A stretch of DNA of 6,912 nucleotides from positions 1 to 6,912 of the forward strand of contig JAHIEZ010000002.1 of NCBI GenBank assembly GCA_018901355.1, written 5' to 3'. Position 1 is the stretch's first letter; every line of letters begins with the position of its first letter. The notes beneath the pieces were generated by a model, which saw nothing but the letters and a program-made list of their open reading frames with translations, was not told the origin of the DNA and ran no database searches. The DNA comes from Patescibacteria group bacterium. GTDB taxonomy: Bacteria; Patescibacteriota; Microgenomatia; UBA12405. The translations under genes were made by a program, and so were the position numbers. This document shows positions 5,262 through 6,912 of the stretch, one piece after another.

Positions 5262-5687
5262 TTATTTTTTAAATTTTTCGCCGTATTTGTGATCGGGGCC
5301 AAGAAAAATTTTAAGACGAGCCAAACGATCCTGACGACGACGGTTTTTGGGTAACATACCCCTAACGGCCAGATAAATAACCTGACGAGGATCTTTTTTC
5401 ATCATTTGAGCCAAACTAAGCTCTTTGAGGTTGCCGGCATAACCGGAATGATGATAATAAATTTTTTGTTTTAATTTTTTACCGGTGATGTTGATCTTGG
5501 AAGCATTAACCGCCACCACATAGTCACCATCGTCACGATGAGAGGAATAGGTGACTTTGTGCTTGCCGATCAGAAGAGGGGCAATTTGAGCTGAAGCCCG
5601 ACCCCAGGAAAGACCCTCCAGATCAATTAAATGCCAGTTTCTTTGGACTTGGTTCCCTTTTAAAACCGTGGTTTTTTGTTGGTTCAT
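5262..5687 (-). CDS. rplM: 50S ribosomal protein L13
   Basis: L13 is an early assembly protein of the large subunit. The 141-residue length is typical. Landmarks are RNWHLIDLEGLSWGRASAQI near the N-terminus (16-35), GKHKVTY (41-47), GDYVVAVNASK (54-64), YYHHSGYAG (77-85), AVRGMLPKN (107-115) and LKIFLGPDHKY (125-135). The ATG overlaps the rplQ stop as ATGA (5687-5684), so translation is likely coupled by termination and restart. The TGA stop read here also indicates that TGA is not recoded in this organism. Confidence 0.98.
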   Translation of the reverse strand: MNQQKTTVLKGNQVQRNWHLIDLEGLSWGRASAQIAPLLIGKHKVTYSSHRDDGDYVVAVNASKINITGKKLKQKIYYHHSGYAGNLKELSLAQMMKKDPRQVIYLAVRGMLPKNRRRQDRLARLKIFLGPDHKYGEKFKK

Positions 5688-6097
5688 TTTGTCTTTTTCT
5701 TAACAATTGTTTTTTCGGAAACAGCGGGAGGATTGAGTTGATAGGGTTTGACGAAAGAAAGAAGAACAATAAGGGCATCGTCTCCTTGTCGACGCTTAAG
5801 CTTGATAATTTTGGTGAAGTTCATTTGAACATCCTTAAAAGAAATAGCCACGGCCTTAACAAGCGAGTTGACAAATCTTTTGTTTTGGAAAACGGCAAAA
5901 AGACGACGACGAGAAGAAAGGTCGGCTTTTTGAGCCAAACGGCAAAGTTTTTCCACCAGAGGAAGAACGGCTTTGGCTTTGGCTTCGGTCGTTTTGATTT
6001 TACCGTAAGTGAACATAGCCCGAGCCTGAATACGGAAAAGGGACTGACGTTGGTGATGATTTCGGCCTAATTTCCGACCGGCAACTTTGTGTTTCAT
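5684..6097 (-). CDS. rplQ: 50S ribosomal protein L17
   Basis: L17 is a large-subunit protein near the exit tunnel. The 137 residues include the conserved start GRKLGRNHHQRQSLFR (7-22), YGKIKTTEAKAK (31-42), and KRRQGDDA (101-108) before the final beta strand. A lysine-rich tail follows (about 117-137). The gene starts one nucleotide after the rpoA stop and ends in the ATGA overlap with rplM. The rpoA-rplQ-rplM-rpsI order is a known bacterial arrangement, here without the cbiO/cbiQ/truA genes that intervene in many Firmicutes. Only a weak GGA lies upstream of the ATG. Confidence 0.97.
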   Translation of the reverse strand: MKHKVAGRKLGRNHHQRQSLFRIQARAMFTYGKIKTTEAKAKAVLPLVEKLCRLAQKADLSSRRRLFAVFQNKRFVNSLVKAVAISFKDVQMNFTKIIKLKRRQGDDALIVLLSFVKPYQLNPPAVSEKTIVKKKTK

Positions 6098-6098
6098 T

Positions 6099-6912
6099 TT
6101 AATTCCAAGAAATGCTCTTCTCTTTTAGCCAATTGTCTATAATTTTTAATGATTTTTCCCCGACATTTTTGGCCCGACTAACCTGAGCGCGACCATCTTT
6201 GACTAAAGATTCGATAGTGCTATAGCCAGATTTTTTAAGAGCGTTGGTAACCCTAAGGGGTAACTCTATTTCTTCCACAGACATATCCTTGACTAAAGAC
6301 ATGGGGCTGGATTCAATAGTGACCACTTCTTCTTCAAACTCCTGAGGATCGTAAATTTGAGAAAGCGAGTCTATTAACTTTTTGGCGGATAACTTGAGAG
6401 CCTCCAAAGAATCGATAGAACCGTCAGTCCATATTTCCATAGTCAATTTGTCGTGGTTTAGTTTTTTGGCTAAACGGGTGGGCTCGACAAAATAATTGAC
6501 CTTAACAATAGGAGTAAAAGCGGCATCTAAAATAATTTCTCCGACAATATCGGTTTTTTGTTCTTTGGCTAAGGTATAGCCAAGACCTCTTTCAACCATA
6601 AGCTCAAGCTCAAAAGAGCTTTTTTTATCTGAAAGGGTGGCAATGTGTTGATCCGGATTGGTGACAAAACAAAGATCGTTGCCCTTAATATCAGCGGCAG
6701 TGACAATTCCGGGGCCGATTTTTTTGATAAAAAGCTTGATGGGTTCGTCTTTTTTGTAACTAAACTTTATTTTTTTAAGATTGAGAGAAACCTCGACCAA
6801 ATCTTCTTTGACACCGGGTAAGTTGGTAAAAAGATGAGTAGCCCCTTTTATCTTGATACGGGTAATGGCAGCGCCGGGAACAGTGATGAAAAGAAGACGA
6901 CGCAAACTGTTG
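6099..6912 (-). CDS. rpoA: RNA polymerase alpha subunit, 5' end cut by the window
   Basis: The alpha dimer starts assembly of RNA polymerase and its C-terminal domain contacts UP-element DNA and activators. The frame is open to the window edge: codons before the TTG at 6905 read N-S and continue the family motif NSLRR, so that TTG is an internal leucine and not a start. Roughly the first 40 residues lie outside. Seen here, counting from that leucine: the rest of the N-terminal domain (TVPGAAITRIKIKG, then GPGIVTAADI at 64-73, and VERGLGY at 104-110), a short acidic linker, and an intact C-terminal domain (about 209-268). The last contains LPLRVTNALKKSGY and NVGEKS, keeping counterparts of the E. 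coli DNA-contacting residues R265, N268 and K298 at R218, N221 and K251. Confidence 0.98.
   Translation of the reverse strand, partial: NSLRRLLFITVPGAAITRIKIKGATHLFTNLPGVKEDLVEVSLNLKKIKFSYKKDEPIKLFIKKIGPGIVTAADIKGNDLCFVTNPDQHIATLSDKKSSFELELMVERGLGYTLAKEQKTDIVGEIILDAAFTPIVKVNYFVEPTRLAKKLNHDKLTMEIWTDGSIDSLEALKLSAKKLIDSLSQIYDPQEFEEEVVTIESSPMSLVKDMSVEEIELPLRVTNALKKSGYSTIESLVKDGRAQVSRAKNVGEKSLKIIDNWLKEKSISWN

Noticed and set aside
6903..6905. TTG as the start codon of rpoA
   Set aside because: The preceding codons read Asn-Ser and continue the conserved NSLRR motif, so the gene simply extends beyond the window.
1..6912. Mobile element, CRISPR, toxin-antitoxin, defence or biosynthetic system
   Set aside because: No transposase, integrase, spaced repeats, small paired genes or enzyme cluster is visible; all genes are conserved housekeeping families.

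Overview
The window reads as a compact, AT-rich bacterial housekeeping segment. Every protein gene lies on the minus strand, and a single tRNA gene lies on the plus strand. The standard bacterial code fits: TAA, TAG and one TGA (in an ATGA overlap) all act as stops. Three traits suggest the Candidate Phyla Radiation (Patescibacteria), perhaps near Microgenomates: the very tight gene packing, the divergent small HU and RNase Y, and the tRNA without an encoded CCA. This placement is inference from sequence character only; no marker here proves it.

Layout in the direction of minus-strand transcription (high to low coordinates). (1) 6912-4108: the end of the rpoA operon, rpoA (5' end cut by the window) - rplQ - rplM - rpsI - uppP. 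Junctions are 1 nt, a 4-nt overlap, 2 nt and 18 nt. A terminator starts right after the uppP stop. These genes make the RNA polymerase alpha subunit, ribosomal proteins L17, L13 and S9, and the undecaprenyl-diphosphate phosphatase that recycles the cell-wall lipid carrier. (2) 4000-4073, plus strand: tRNA-Pro(GGG) with its own promoter, convergent with uppP and divergent from recA. (3) 3833-2135: recA and recX, overlapping by 20 bp, the recombinase and its regulator. (4) 1981-443: rny, encoding RNase Y, with its own promoter candidate, a structured leader and the only strong Shine-Dalgarno in the window. (5) 383-111: a small HU-family nucleoid protein, followed by a strong intrinsic terminator. 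(6) 28-1: the possible beginning of another minus-strand gene, cut by the window edge.

I see no mobile element, CRISPR array, toxin-antitoxin pair, defence system or biosynthetic cluster, so I do not claim a new multi-gene system. The features most worth a second look are: an RNase Y whose transmembrane anchor is replaced by a cationic amphipathic, proline-rich N-terminus; a 10-bp perfect inverted repeat in the rny leader that would tie the predicted mRNA 5' end to bases beside the Shine-Dalgarno; and an HU in which the DNA-intercalating arm proline is isoleucine. The largest stretch without a protein gene (3834-4107) is explained by the recA promoter and leader, the tRNA with its promoter, and the uppP terminator.
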